Positions 1 to 8,254 of a stretch of 64,000 bases of DNA are shown piece by piece. The notes below the pieces were generated by a model, which was not told where the DNA came from, searched no databases, and worked only from the letters and a program-made list of their open reading frames with translations. Position numbers and translations under genes: made by a program. Positions within the stretch are counted from its first letter, which is position 1, and the number at the start of each line of letters is the position of its first letter. Origin of the DNA: an uncultured Thiothrix sp. (GTDB lineage Bacteria; Pseudomonadota; Gammaproteobacteria; Poriferisulfidales; GCA-002705445); contig CACJPG010000003.1 of the NCBI GenBank assembly GCA_902595225.1, forward strand, positions 33,827-97,826, given 5' to 3'.

Positions 1-317
1 ATTTTCCATGCCATAGTTATAAAATTTTTCTTCTGGTCAATTGAATATTTTTCGTTAATTAATCTTATATATTTTCTTAAACAATTTGTATCTTTATGGA
101 GGTTTAAGGCTTTATCAACTAACCAATCAGACTTCTCATTAGATAGATCAAAATTTTTCTCAAGTAAATTTTTTATTGACTCAATTTCTAGCTTATCAAT
201 ATCAAAATCAGAGTAACTTACCTCTACTAAAAGAATGGCGCAAGCAAGGTTATCATCAATATCACTATCTTCAACCTCTTTCTTTCTAGAAAATATATTT
301 TTTATGAATTTAATCAA
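1..317 (-). CDS. TerB-like (tellurite-resistance B family) protein, 3' end cut by window edge
   Basis: This reading frame is open on the reverse strand to the left edge of the window, so the C-terminus is missing. The visible 105 residues begin with a short basic stretch (FIKNIFSRKK). A helical segment with CAILLVEVSYSDFDID and an EIESIKNLLEK helix follows, resembling the TerB/DjlA-N helical fold whose acidic residues bind metal. I chose the TTG at 317-315 as the start because an AAAGG Shine-Dalgarno lies 8 bases upstream. A GTG at 326 is in frame but sits on top of that AAGG. The role is unknown; TerB-like proteins are often linked to metal or membrane stress. The gene is divergent from the Xre-like gene to its right. 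Confidence 0.6.
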   Translation of the reverse strand, partial: MIKFIKNIFSRKKEVEDSDIDDNLACAILLVEVSYSDFDIDKLEIESIKNLLEKNFDLSNEKSDWLVDKALNLHKDTNCLRKYIRLINEKYSIDQKKNFITMAWK

Positions 318-438
318 AACTTTCACCTTTATAATAGTACGTTATATCTTTCACCTTAAAAGTCAATTCGACATTGTATTATTCTATTGCCAAAAATTAA
401 GTTAACATATACAGTACAATAAATTTTTTTGATTGCAT

Positions 439-837
439 ATGAATAATTATACAGACGAAGAGTTTCTTTATATTACTAAGACCGTTATGAATGTCTTGGA
501 TAGTTGGAATCTCTCCACAGAAGAGACAGTAAATGTGCTTGGATTATCCAGTCAGACTCGAAAAAGACAACTTGATAAATATAGGACATTAAAAGCTTTT
601 CCAAAGGATGATTTAATAATAAAAAGATTAAGCCATATCGTGGGTATTTCTGATGCTCTCAGAACAACATTTCCAAGAAATAAGAACATGGCTGAAAAAT
701 GGTTAAGAACTCAGCACAGACGATTTTCAAATGAAACGCCTTTGAAAATTATTTTAGAAGAAGGTTTAGAAGGTTTGTGTAAAGTTCGATCTGAATTAGA
801 TGTTACCTTTGCTTGGAACGCTTCGAGAGAAAATTGA
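439..837 (+). CDS. Xre/MbcA/ParS-type regulator with DUF2384-like C-terminus
   Basis: A protein of 132 residues. The N-terminal half resembles an Xre-type helix-turn-helix, with STEETVNVLGLSSQTRKRQL near residues 25-45. The C-terminal half has the pattern of the antitoxin Xre/MbcA/ParS toxin-binding domain (DUF2384): an MAEKWLRT helix, then PLKIILEEGLEGL near residues 95-110. In most genomes such proteins precede a RES-domain toxin. Here the next gene, starting 4 bases after the stop, is instead a SET-domain methyltransferase. ATG 439 is preferred over the in-frame TTG 433; neither has a clear Shine-Dalgarno. The family call is fairly sure. An antitoxin role is not supported, because no toxin is adjacent. 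Confidence 0.65.
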   Translation: MNNYTDEEFLYITKTVMNVLDSWNLSTEETVNVLGLSSQTRKRQLDKYRTLKAFPKDDLIIKRLSHIVGISDALRTTFPRNKNMAEKWLRTQHRRFSNETPLKIILEEGLEGLCKVRSELDVTFAWNASREN

Positions 838-841
838 TACC

Positions 842-1351
842 ATGAAACAATTATATACTGTAAAAAATTCAAAACTGCATGGCAAAGGTTTATTTGCAAA
901 ATGCAATATCAAAGCGGGAACAAACATAGTTGAGTATGTTGGAGAAAAAATAACAAAAGCCCAATCTGACAGAATTGCAGAAATACAATTAAAGAAAGCT
1001 CAAAAAAATAGAGAAGAAGGGCAGGTTTATATTTTTACCCTTAATGATAAATACGATATCAATGGAAATGTTAGTTACAATAAAGCTAGATTAATGAACC
1101 ATTCTTGCAATCCAAATTGTGACACGGACATTGTTGATGATAAGATTTGGATTAGGTCTTTCAAAGATATAAAAAAAGGTGATGAATTAACATACGATTA
1201 TGGTTTTTCGTTTGATCCAGACGACTTTCGAGATCATGTCTGCAAATGTGGTTCGAGAAAATGTGTTGGATTTATAGTGACTGAAAATGATTGGAAAAAA
1301 TTAAAAAGATTTCTAATGAAACTTATAAAAAATTGTGAAAAAGCTACTTAA
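842..1351 (+). CDS. SET-domain protein lysine methyltransferase with post-SET cysteine motif
   Basis: A protein of 169 residues that is almost entirely a SET domain. It starts with the GKGLFA entry motif (14-19). The S-adenosylmethionine/lysine-channel motifs NHSCNPNC (86-93) and ELTYDYG (115-121) follow. It ends with a zinc-binding post-SET signature CKCGSRKC (C-x-C-x4-C, 134-141). Such enzymes transfer methyl groups from SAM to protein lysines; bacterial targets are mostly unknown. Start ATG 842 lies 4 bases after the Xre-like gene, so the two are probably co-transcribed. The stop codon overlaps the convergent HAD gene by a few bases. The SET call is firm and the substrate is unknown. Confidence 0.85.
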   Translation: MKQLYTVKNSKLHGKGLFAKCNIKAGTNIVEYVGEKITKAQSDRIAEIQLKKAQKNREEGQVYIFTLNDKYDINGNVSYNKARLMNHSCNPNCDTDIVDDKIWIRSFKDIKKGDELTYDYGFSFDPDDFRDHVCKCGSRKCVGFIVTENDWKKLKRFLMKLIKNCEKAT

Positions 1352-2004
1352 ATAATTAATTTTGAAAAATCTACTAGAGAATCTATCGATTTATAACCAT
1401 CTGTTTTTTGTTTTTCTTTATTAGAGTCTGGGTTACTTACTAAGAAGACATTATTTAAGCCGCTTTTAATAGAAAAATCTAAAACGCTTTTACTATCGTC
1501 AATAAATACAGTTGAAGTTTTTTTATATTTAAATTTCTTTTGAAGTAAATTCCAAAATTCATCAGTTTCCTTCGGATAACCAAAATCTTCTGATGATATA
1601 ATTTCATCAAAAAATTTCCAAAATTTGACTTGATTTAATTTTACATGAAGCATATATCTGGGACAATTAGTCAAAAGATAAATACTGACTTTATGCTCTT
1701 TAAGTATTTGTAGAAATTTTTCCGAATTATTTAAAGTTCTTATTTTTTTTTTTACCTTTAGCAATTCTGAGCAAAGATCTATTTCTAAAACTTTACTCCA
1801 ATAGCTCAAGGAATACCATTGTATTGAATTTTCTTTGTTTTTATACATTTTTTCGAAATCTTCTTTCGCTTTTTTAAACTCTATATCTTTACTATTAGCA
1901 TATACGTATGGAAGGTGTTCATGCCAAAAAAAGTTATCAAAAGCGAGGTCTAATAATGTCCCGTCTAAATCTAAAAAAAACGTTTCTATTGAGTTCCATT
2001 TCAT
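1348..2004 (-). CDS. yrfG: HAD-superfamily hydrolase, YrfG-like GMP/IMP 5'-nucleotidase
   Basis: A protein of 218 residues of the haloacid dehalogenase superfamily. Motif I is FLDLDGTLLD near the N-terminus, with the nucleophile Asp and the second Asp. It continues as LAFDNFFWHEHLP, which matches the YrfG branch that dephosphorylates purine monophosphates. Motif II is LLTNCP, and motif III/IV lies around YPKETDEFW and VFIDDS. The length fits the family. The gene is divergent from the MFS gene, with a 36-base gap carrying the promoters for both. Exact substrate preference is inferred from family resemblance only. Confidence 0.75.
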   Translation of the reverse strand: MKWNSIETFFLDLDGTLLDLAFDNFFWHEHLPYVYANSKDIEFKKAKEDFEKMYKNKENSIQWYSLSYWSKVLEIDLCSELLKVKKKIRTLNNSEKFLQILKEHKVSIYLLTNCPRYMLHVKLNQVKFWKFFDEIISSEDFGYPKETDEFWNLLQKKFKYKKTSTVFIDDSKSVLDFSIKSGLNNVFLVSNPDSNKEKQKTDGYKSIDSLVDFSKLII

Positions 2005-2040
2005 CTAATCTATTAAGAAATAATTTATATTTTTCTTAGT

Positions 2041-3228
2041 ATGATAACAGAAAAAAAATATTCTCTGCTGGTTAACTTATTACTTCAGGTAATGTTTGTA
2101 GGAATCTTGCTCGGGTTATTCAGAACAGCAATACCAGCGTTATCTGAAAGTATTTTTAACGTCCCAAAAGATTCTTTTATATTCCTTTCCACATTTATTA
2201 TTGCGTTCGGTTTAGTGAAAGGCATTGCTAACTATTATGCAGGCACAATGGCAGATAAACATGACAGAAAATATGTTCTTATGCTGGGTTGGACTATTGC
2301 AATTCCAGTACCACTAATAATTTATTTTGCGGATAACTGGTATTACATCATTCTAGCCACTTTTCTTATCGGAATTAATCAGGGCCTTACTTGGTCAGTT
2401 ACACAAATATCAAGCGTTGACATTACAAAAAGTGAAAGAAGAGGTTTTGCCGTTGGACTTAATGAATTTTCAGGTTATTTTGGAGTGGCTATAGGAGGAA
2501 TATTGGTTAGTTACATGACCTCTCTTTTTTCAATAAAAGTTGCTTTATTTTTATTTTCCGCAATCTTTATTTTAATTGCCCTCTTGTACTGTTTCTTTCT
2601 AATTGAAGATACAAAAAAATATGCAATCTTTCTTAAAAAAGAAAACCCAGAAAATATGTTTTATTATGTGTCTTGGAAGAATAAGAAACTATTTGCATAT
2701 TCACAGGCAGGACATGTCGAAAAATTTGTTGACACATGTATATGGATTTTTTTCCCAGTTTATTTATTTAATAATGGAATAACATTAATTGATATTAGCT
2801 TGATAGTTGGCACATATGCATTCACTTGGGGTGTTCTTCAAATTTTTTCAGGTCTCTACTCCGATTTTGTGGGAAGAAATTTATTAATTATTTCTGGAAT
2901 GCTAATTTGTGCAATATTTTTACCAGTTTGCTTATTGAGTCTAGATGTGAGTTGGTGGTTAATTTGCAGTTTCTTTTTGGGATTAGGCATGGCTCTTTTG
3001 TATCCCTCAATTAGTTCAGCAGTTAATGATAATTGCGAAGATAGTTGGCGAGCATCAGGAATAGGGATATACAGATTTTGGCGTGATACAGGTTATGCAA
3101 CTGGAGCTTTGGGACTAGGGATTGTTACAAGTTTAGTAAATATTGAAGCAGGTTTTGTATTTGTTTCAATCAGTATATTATTATCAACATCAATATTAAT
3201 TTTAACAATAAAAAAATATGGCAGATAA
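2041..3228 (+). CDS. Major facilitator superfamily transporter
   Basis: A protein of 395 residues with about 12 hydrophobic segments. The MFS loop 2-3 signature appears as AGTMADKHDRKYVLMLG, and a degenerate repeat appears in the second half as SGLYSDFVGRNLLI. This is an inner-membrane permease, probably proton-coupled. The substrate cannot be read from the sequence; the shape is that of drug-efflux or small-solute exporters. The gene overlaps the DUF2237 gene by 11 bases, which suggests translational coupling and a shared operon. Confidence 0.85.
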   Translation: MITEKKYSLLVNLLLQVMFVGILLGLFRTAIPALSESIFNVPKDSFIFLSTFIIAFGLVKGIANYYAGTMADKHDRKYVLMLGWTIAIPVPLIIYFADNWYYIILATFLIGINQGLTWSVTQISSVDITKSERRGFAVGLNEFSGYFGVAIGGILVSYMTSLFSIKVALFLFSAIFILIALLYCFFLIEDTKKYAIFLKKENPENMFYYVSWKNKKLFAYSQAGHVEKFVDTCIWIFFPVYLFNNGITLIDISLIVGTYAFTWGVLQIFSGLYSDFVGRNLLIISGMLICAIFLPVCLLSLDVSWWLICSFFLGLGMALLYPSISSAVNDNCEDSWRASGIGIYRFWRDTGYATGALGLGIVTSLVNIEAGFVFVSISILLSTSILILTIKKYGR

Positions 3229-3595
3229 CTTTAATACAAATATATTTGGTGAGGAAATTGAGACCTGCAGCAAAGAAACAATGACAGGTTACTTGAGAAA
3301 TGGATCTTGTGAAACTATAAAAGATGATATTGGTAGTCACACAGTTTGCGCAATAGTGACAGACAAGTTTCTAGAGTATTCCAGAAATAAAGGAAATGAT
3401 TTAATCACACCGAGACCCGAGCTAGCTTTTCCTGGCTTAAAAGATGGTGATAAATGGTGTGTTTGTGCAATGCGATGGCTTGAGGCTTTAGAGGATGATG
3501 TTGCGCCGCCAATTCTTTCAAAAAGTACAAACAAACTTGCTTTAGAAGTTATAGATATAGAAATTCTCAAAAAATATTCTATAGATTTAATTTAA
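3218..3595 (+). CDS. DUF2237 family protein
   Basis: A protein of 125 residues matching the conserved DUF2237 layout: N-terminal IFGEEIETCS, TGYLRNGSCET, the cysteine/histidine block GSHTVCAIVTDKFL, FPGLKDGDKWCVCAMRW, and a C-terminal APPI segment. The family is widespread in proteobacteria and cyanobacteria and has no established function. The conserved cysteines suggest a metal or redox site, but that is inference. The start overlaps the end of the MFS gene. The stop lies 4 bases from the 3' end of the convergent tRNA-Phe gene. Confidence 0.85.
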   Translation: MADNFNTNIFGEEIETCSKETMTGYLRNGSCETIKDDIGSHTVCAIVTDKFLEYSRNKGNDLITPRPELAFPGLKDGDKWCVCAMRWLEALEDDVAPPILSKSTNKLALEVIDIEILKKYSIDLI

Positions 3596-3599
3596 AAAT

Positions 3600-3675
3600 T
3601 GGTGGCTTGGGGCAGAATTGAACTGCCGACACGAGGATTTTCAGTCCACTGCTCTACCAACTGAGCTACCAAGCC
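3600..3675 (-). tRNA. tRNA-Phe(GAA)
   Basis: On the reverse strand the 76-nt sequence folds as a cloverleaf. The acceptor stem is GGCTTGG/CCAAGCC with discriminator A and an encoded CCA end. The D arm is GCTC...GAGC, the anticodon loop is CTGAAAA with anticodon GAA, and the T arm is GGCAG-TTCAATT-CTGCC. All stems pair without mismatch. It reads the phenylalanine codons. It sits right beside the proteorhodopsin island, and tRNA genes are common insertion points, although no direct repeat marking an attachment site is evident. Confidence 0.97.
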
Positions 3676-3733
3676 AAAAAATTTCGAAAAAGTGAGTATA
3701 CACGAATGTTTAAAATGATGAAGGTTAAGTTTG

Positions 3734-3781
3734 TTGCGTTAAGTATACGCAATGAAATTTGCGCAAAATTTACACTATATT
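3734..3781 (+). promoter_or_regulatory. Putative proteorhodopsin promoter with two dyads; rest of the 3676-3971 gap is leader
   Basis: The 296 bases between tRNA-Phe and proteorhodopsin contain two symmetric sites: TTGCG-N9-CGCAA at 3734-3752, and the perfect palindrome TTTGCGCAAA at 3758-3767. A TATATT -10-like hexamer follows at 3776-3781, with only a weak -35 (TGAAAT, 3753-3758). The palindrome would thus lie in the promoter spacer, where a repressor or activator could act. Start near 3788 would leave a leader of about 180 bases that looks non-coding and AT-rich. The binding protein is unknown and the promoter is a sequence guess. Confidence 0.4.
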
Positions 3782-3971
3782 AGATTATCATTATACTTTA
3801 ATTATAAATTTCTTTAATATCAAAAAAAAATATCAATTTAATCAATGTCTTGTAGACTCATATTTGCACAAATTTTGTCCAGAATTAAGGGTTTATTTTT
3901 TACCTGAAATGAATAGAATATCTACTGTAGTTAAAAAAAATATATTTATAATAACTCGAGGAAAAAACGAT

Positions 3972-4751
3972 ATGATTAAATTATTAGATTTTAGCAAAAA
4001 ACTTTTTGCATCACTTCTAGTGGTAATCTCCTTGCCAACAATAGCGCTAGCAGGTGGCCACGGTGGTGGTCTTAATCCTGAAGACCCGGTCGCAGTTACT
4101 TTCTGGATAATTTCTATTGCAATGGTTGCATCAACTGTATTCTTTCTTATTGAACGTGATAGAGTTAGTGCCAAATGGAAAACATCATTAACTGTAGTAG
4201 GCTTAGTAACATTAATAGCTGCGGTTCATTACTTCTACATGAGAGAAGTTTGGGCAAGTGGAGGTGGATCTCCAACTGTACTTAGATACATTGACTGGTT
4301 ATTAACAGTACCTTTACAAATGATTGAATTCTACTTAATACTAGCAGCTGTTACAGCTGTATCTGCTGGTATTTTCTGGAGATTGTTAATCGGTACTTTA
4401 GTAATGCTTATCGGTGGATTCGCTGGTGAAGCAGGAATGATGTCAGCAATGACTGGTTTCATTATAGGAATGATTGGTTGGTTATACATTCTGTATGAAA
4501 TCTTTGCTGGTGAAGCAAGTAAAGCAAATGCTGCAAGCGGAAGTGCGGCGTGTCAAACTGCGTTTGGCGCAATGCGTTTAATTGTTACTATAGGTTGGGC
4601 TATTTACCCTCTAGGATATTTCTTAGGATATCTTACTGCTGGTGGTTCAGACCCAGCAACTGTTAACATCGTTTACAACTTAGCTGACTTTGTAAACAAA
4701 ATCGCATTTGGTGTGATTATTTGGGCAGCTGCTGTTAACGAATCTGCTTAA
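3972..4751 (+). CDS. Proteorhodopsin, blue-tuned light-driven proton pump
   Basis: A protein of 259 residues with a cleavable signal peptide (about 1-27, ending in ALA) and seven membrane helices. Key residues are visible: counter-ion D108 and T112 (IDWLLTVPL), proton donor E119, H86, and the retinal-binding lysine K243 in LADFVNKIAFG. These match D97, E108, H75 and K231 of the reference proteorhodopsin, so it has the DTE motif of proton pumps. The spectral-tuning position (105 in the reference) is Q116, the blue-absorbing type. Start ATG 3972 has GAGGAA upstream; the frame stays open further upstream, but that part has no signal-peptide logic. A terminator separates it from the retinal operon. 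Confidence 0.98.
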   Translation: MIKLLDFSKKLFASLLVVISLPTIALAGGHGGGLNPEDPVAVTFWIISIAMVASTVFFLIERDRVSAKWKTSLTVVGLVTLIAAVHYFYMREVWASGGGSPTVLRYIDWLLTVPLQMIEFYLILAAVTAVSAGIFWRLLIGTLVMLIGGFAGEAGMMSAMTGFIIGMIGWLYILYEIFAGEASKANAASGSAACQTAFGAMRLIVTIGWAIYPLGYFLGYLTAGGSDPATVNIVYNLADFVNKIAFGVIIWAAAVNESA

Positions 4752-4775
4752 AGCAGTAAAACGTTATATAATTAA

Positions 4776-4807
4776 AGGCTCGCTGTAAAAAGTGAGCCTT
4801 TTTTTAT
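4776..4807 (+). terminator. Rho-independent terminator between proteorhodopsin and crtI
   Basis: An 8-bp stem, AGGCTCGC/GTGAGCCT (one G-T pair), with loop TGTAAAAA, is followed directly by a run of seven T. It lies 25 bases after the proteorhodopsin stop and 14 bases before crtI. It should end most proteorhodopsin transcripts and let the rhodopsin mRNA exceed that of the carotenoid enzymes, unless crtI has its own promoter. Confidence 0.85.
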
Positions 4808-4820
4808 TCTCAGGATTTAT

Positions 4821-6293
4821 ATGAAAAAAATTGTAGTAGTAGGTTCTGGTTTCGGTGGTCTCTCAATAGCATCGAAATTAAAAGCAAAAAAATTTGATGT
4901 TACCCTTATCGAAAAGCACAAAGATTTAGGGGGGAGAGCACGTACCTTTGTTCACAATGATTTTAAATATGATGCTGGCCCAACTGTAATTACAGCCCCG
5001 TATCTAATTGATGAATTATTTTCTGCGCATGGCGAAAAACTTAGCAATTATGTAAATCTTCTTCCTGTGAAGCCATGGTATCGTTTCCTTTTTGATAGTG
5101 GGGATTATATTGATTATGGTGATAAGCTAATTTCTACCGTTCATGAAATTAAGGCAAAATATGGTAATGATAAGGCTAAGGCATATCTAAAATTGTTAAA
5201 ACATAGCAAACAGATATTTAAAAAAGGTTTTATTGAACTATCTGACGAACCTTTTGAATCCATATATAGTATGTTAAAGCATCTACCAGCATTAATTAAA
5301 ATTAGGTTTGATCGTTCGGTTTATCAAACAGTAAATAAATATTTAAATAATAAAAACTTAAATGAAGCATTAAGTATGCATCCTTTATTAGTAGGAGGTA
5401 ATCCATACTCGACAACATCTATTTATTTATTAATACAGTATTTGGAATGGAAGTGGGGAGTATATTATGCTGAGGGAGGAACTGGAAGAATTATTGATGG
5501 ATTAGAGAAATTATTAATTAAAAAAGATGTTAATATTAAGAAAAATACCGAGGCAAAAAAAATAATTCTAAAAAATAATAAAGTAGTAGGTATAGACACA
5601 CCACAAGGCATAATTGATTGTGATATTGTTGTTTGCAACTCAGATCCAACATATACATATAACAATTTATTGGATTTTAAGCCAAAAAAAGCGTCTAATA
5701 GATTTAATTTAAAACATTCTATGAGTTTATTTGTTTTATATTTTTCGACAACAAAGATATACAAAGACGTAAAACACCACACAATAATTTTTAGCAAAAG
5801 ACACTATGAATTATTGAATGATATATTCAATAAGAAAGTATTTGTTAGTGATCCAAGCCTTTATTTGCATAGACCAGGTGCTACAGATCCGTCTATGATA
5901 CAGAATGGTAATGATACATTTTATGTTTTGGCTCCTGTACCAAATAATTTAAGTAAAATAGATTGGAACGATAAAGGTAATAAACTTGCAAAAATAATAA
6001 TCAAAAATCTTCAAGAAAAAATTATGCCAGAATTGACAAAAAATATTTCAGATATGTTCTTTGTAACCCCAGATTATTTTGAAAATGAGCTGAATACCTA
6101 TGCTGGTAGCGGTTTTGGTATACAACCAATATTTACTCAATCTGCATATTTTAGATATGGGAATAAAGCAAAAGAAGCAGAGGGGTTATATTTTGTTGGA
6201 GCAAGTACTCATCCTGGAGCTGGTGTTCCCGGAGTAATATCAACAGCTAAAGTAACCGAGAAATTGATTCTGAAAGATTATGGGACTAATTGA
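4821..6293 (+). CDS. crtI: Phytoene desaturase
   Basis: A flavoprotein of 490 residues that desaturates phytoene stepwise to lycopene at the membrane. The N-terminal FAD-binding fold is VVGSGFGGLSIASKL followed by LIEKHKDLGGRARTF. The C-terminal CrtI signature is LYFVGASTHPGAGVPGV. Full length for the family. It is the first gene of a four-gene operon and overlaps crtB by 14 bases. It has its own Shine-Dalgarno (CAGGAT) just after the proteorhodopsin terminator. Confidence 0.95.
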   Translation: MKKIVVVGSGFGGLSIASKLKAKKFDVTLIEKHKDLGGRARTFVHNDFKYDAGPTVITAPYLIDELFSAHGEKLSNYVNLLPVKPWYRFLFDSGDYIDYGDKLISTVHEIKAKYGNDKAKAYLKLLKHSKQIFKKGFIELSDEPFESIYSMLKHLPALIKIRFDRSVYQTVNKYLNNKNLNEALSMHPLLVGGNPYSTTSIYLLIQYLEWKWGVYYAEGGTGRIIDGLEKLLIKKDVNIKKNTEAKKIILKNNKVVGIDTPQGIIDCDIVVCNSDPTYTYNNLLDFKPKKASNRFNLKHSMSLFVLYFSTTKIYKDVKHHTIIFSKRHYELLNDIFNKKVFVSDPSLYLHRPGATDPSMIQNGNDTFYVLAPVPNNLSKIDWNDKGNKLAKIIIKNLQEKIMPELTKNISDMFFVTPDYFENELNTYAGSGFGIQPIFTQSAYFRYGNKAKEAEGLYFVGASTHPGAGVPGVISTAKVTEKLILKDYGTN

Positions 6294-7131
6294 TAATAAC
6301 GAAATAATTTATAAGAGTAGTAAATCATTCTTTTGGGCAAGCAAATTTTTATCAGAGGAGATAGTTCAGAGAGTAATAAATATATATTCATTTTGCAGAA
6401 TTCACGATGATTTAGTTGATGAGAATATTCAGGCTGCAGATAAAAAAGAGATGGAGCTATTAGAGCAAAAAATAAAATCTTATGGAATATCTGGAGATGT
6501 TATTTCAGAACTTATAAAAGGAATTAATTCAGATATCAATTTTCAAAGATATAAAAATAATGCTGCTTTGATTAAATACTGTTATAGAGTTGCTGGAATT
6601 GTAGGGTTGATGATGATTAAAGCATTGAAAATTAAAAATATCGAGGCAAGTTATTATGCAATCGATCTTGGTATTGCGATGCAATTAACAAATATATCAA
6701 GAGATATTATGGAAGATTTTAATAAAAAAAGAATTTATTTGCCGGAAGATTCTGGAATCACTAATGATATTTTAGATAATCTAAACGAGGTAAACAATAT
6801 GAAAATTTGCAATGAAGTTAATAAAATTCTTATTAAATCTGATATTTATTATAAAAGTTCACTTAATGGATTTAGATATATACCTATTAAGTCAAGATTT
6901 TCAATTTTAGTTGCCCTACGGATTTATGAAGCAATAGGAAAAAAAATTAAGAGAACAGGAGCAAGATTTCTAAAAGAAAATATATATATAAATAATTATG
7001 AAAAATTCTATATAGTTCTTAAAACTATTATCGAGTTCATAATTTTTTTCATTTTCCCATTACACAGGAAAAAACATAATCCTTACTTACATGAGCATTT
7101 ACAGGGGATGATAAATGTTAATAAATTATGA
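6280..7131 (+). CDS. crtB: Phytoene synthase
   Basis: A protein of 283 residues of the squalene/phytoene synthase family, which joins two geranylgeranyl diphosphates to phytoene. The first Asp-rich motif is RIHDDLVDE (near residue 45) and the second is LTNISRDIMEDFNKKRIYLPED (near 135-155); these bind the magnesium-diphosphate substrate. The start overlaps the crtI end, and the end overlaps crtY by 17 bases, so translation is probably coupled. No GGPP synthase (crtE) or idi is in this cluster, so the substrate must come from genes elsewhere. Confidence 0.95.
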   Translation: MGLIDNNEIIYKSSKSFFWASKFLSEEIVQRVINIYSFCRIHDDLVDENIQAADKKEMELLEQKIKSYGISGDVISELIKGINSDINFQRYKNNAALIKYCYRVAGIVGLMMIKALKIKNIEASYYAIDLGIAMQLTNISRDIMEDFNKKRIYLPEDSGITNDILDNLNEVNNMKICNEVNKILIKSDIYYKSSLNGFRYIPIKSRFSILVALRIYEAIGKKIKRTGARFLKENIYINNYEKFYIVLKTIIEFIIFFIFPLHRKKHNPYLHEHLQGMINVNKL

Positions 7132-8254
7132 TTATGATTTAATAATTATAGGAGCTGGTTGTGCAGGTCTAAGCTTAGCTCATAGACTAACTCGAGAAGA
7201 CTATAAAGTATGTATATTGGAGTTAAGTGATAATATTAATTCAAAAAATAAATTATGGTCTTTTTGGGATACCTATGAAACACCATATGAAGATATTATT
7301 AAAAAAAAATGGGTAAATTTAATTATAAAAGATAAAAATAAGACTTCAGAAATTAATTGTGATCGTTATAGTTACAATTCTATAGATTCTCATGATTTTA
7401 ATAATTATATTTTTAAAGTTATTCAAAAAAATAAAAATATCGATTTAATTTTATCATCAGAGGTTTTGAATATTAGAAAAGAGGAAAAAAGTATTAGTGT
7501 TACAACAAATAAAAATAAATACATTTGTAAACACGTGTTTGACAGTAGACCGGAGAATATTAAAGTTAGTATGTGGCAGCAATTTTTTGGCTCTTATATT
7601 AAAACCGAACAAGAAATATTTGATGACCAAAAAGCCACTTTCATGGAATTTTCTAAATTAAGAAATAAGTTTCATTTTATGTATATATTGCCTTTTTCAC
7701 CTACTGAAGCTTTGATTGAATCCACCTATTTTTCTAGTAAAAAAGAAAATAATATGTTGGATGCTGAAATTATAAAAAAATATATGCAGAACAATTTTCC
7801 AAATTCAGAATTTAAAATAGTGAAATCTGAGAATGGTTCCATACCCATGGATACCAAAATAAAGGCTGTCTCTCAAAAATACATTACAAAAATCGGCTCT
7901 TATTCCGGTGCCACTAGAGCAAGTACAGGTTACACTTTTATTAATATTCAAAAACAAGTTGATCATATTATAAAGCTTCTACCAAGAATTCTCATGGGTA
8001 AAGGTACACCGAAAAATAATTTCCACTCATATTTATTGAGAAAGATGGATCAGATATTTTTAGATATAGTTGATAATGATCCTGATTTTATGAAGGGCGC
8101 ATTAATAAAATTATTTTCATCAAAAAACCACGATGCGCAAATAAGATTTCTTAGTGATATCCCAAATATTTTTGATTTAATAAAAGTTATTATTCTTTTA
8201 CCTAAAATAAAATTTTTAAAATATTCATTAGGATTTATTAGAAAAAATGATTAA
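7115..8254 (+). CDS. crtY: Lycopene beta-cyclase (CrtY type)
   Basis: A flavin-dependent cyclase of 379 residues that turns lycopene into beta-carotene. The N-terminus has a dinucleotide-binding fold, LIIIGAGCAGLSLAHRL. The CrtY motif NKLWSFWD follows near residue 45, with VFDSRP near 145, the IPMDT region, and GATRASTGYTF near 265-275. These features match the CrtY branch of proteobacterial proteorhodopsin operons rather than the CrtL or heterodimeric cyclases. It overlaps both neighbours by 8-17 bases. Confidence 0.93.
   Translation: MLINYDYDLIIIGAGCAGLSLAHRLTREDYKVCILELSDNINSKNKLWSFWDTYETPYEDIIKKKWVNLIIKDKNKTSEINCDRYSYNSIDSHDFNNYIFKVIQKNKNIDLILSSEVLNIRKEEKSISVTTNKNKYICKHVFDSRPENIKVSMWQQFFGSYIKTEQEIFDDQKATFMEFSKLRNKFHFMYILPFSPTEALIESTYFSSKKENNMLDAEIIKKYMQNNFPNSEFKIVKSENGSIPMDTKIKAVSQKYITKIGSYSGATRASTGYTFINIQKQVDHIIKLLPRILMGKGTPKNNFHSYLLRKMDQIFLDIVDNDPDFMKGALIKLFSSKNHDAQIRFLSDIPNIFDLIKVIILLPKIKFLKYSLGFIRKND

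Noticed and set aside
439-1351. Classical toxin-antitoxin pair
   Set aside because: The antitoxin-like protein has no RES or other toxin partner; the neighbour is a SET methyltransferase.
3759-3971. Upstream in-frame extension of proteorhodopsin
   Set aside because: The frame is open for 71 more codons, but the region is promoter-like and AT-rich, the true signal peptide begins at ATG 3972, and that ATG has a good Shine-Dalgarno.
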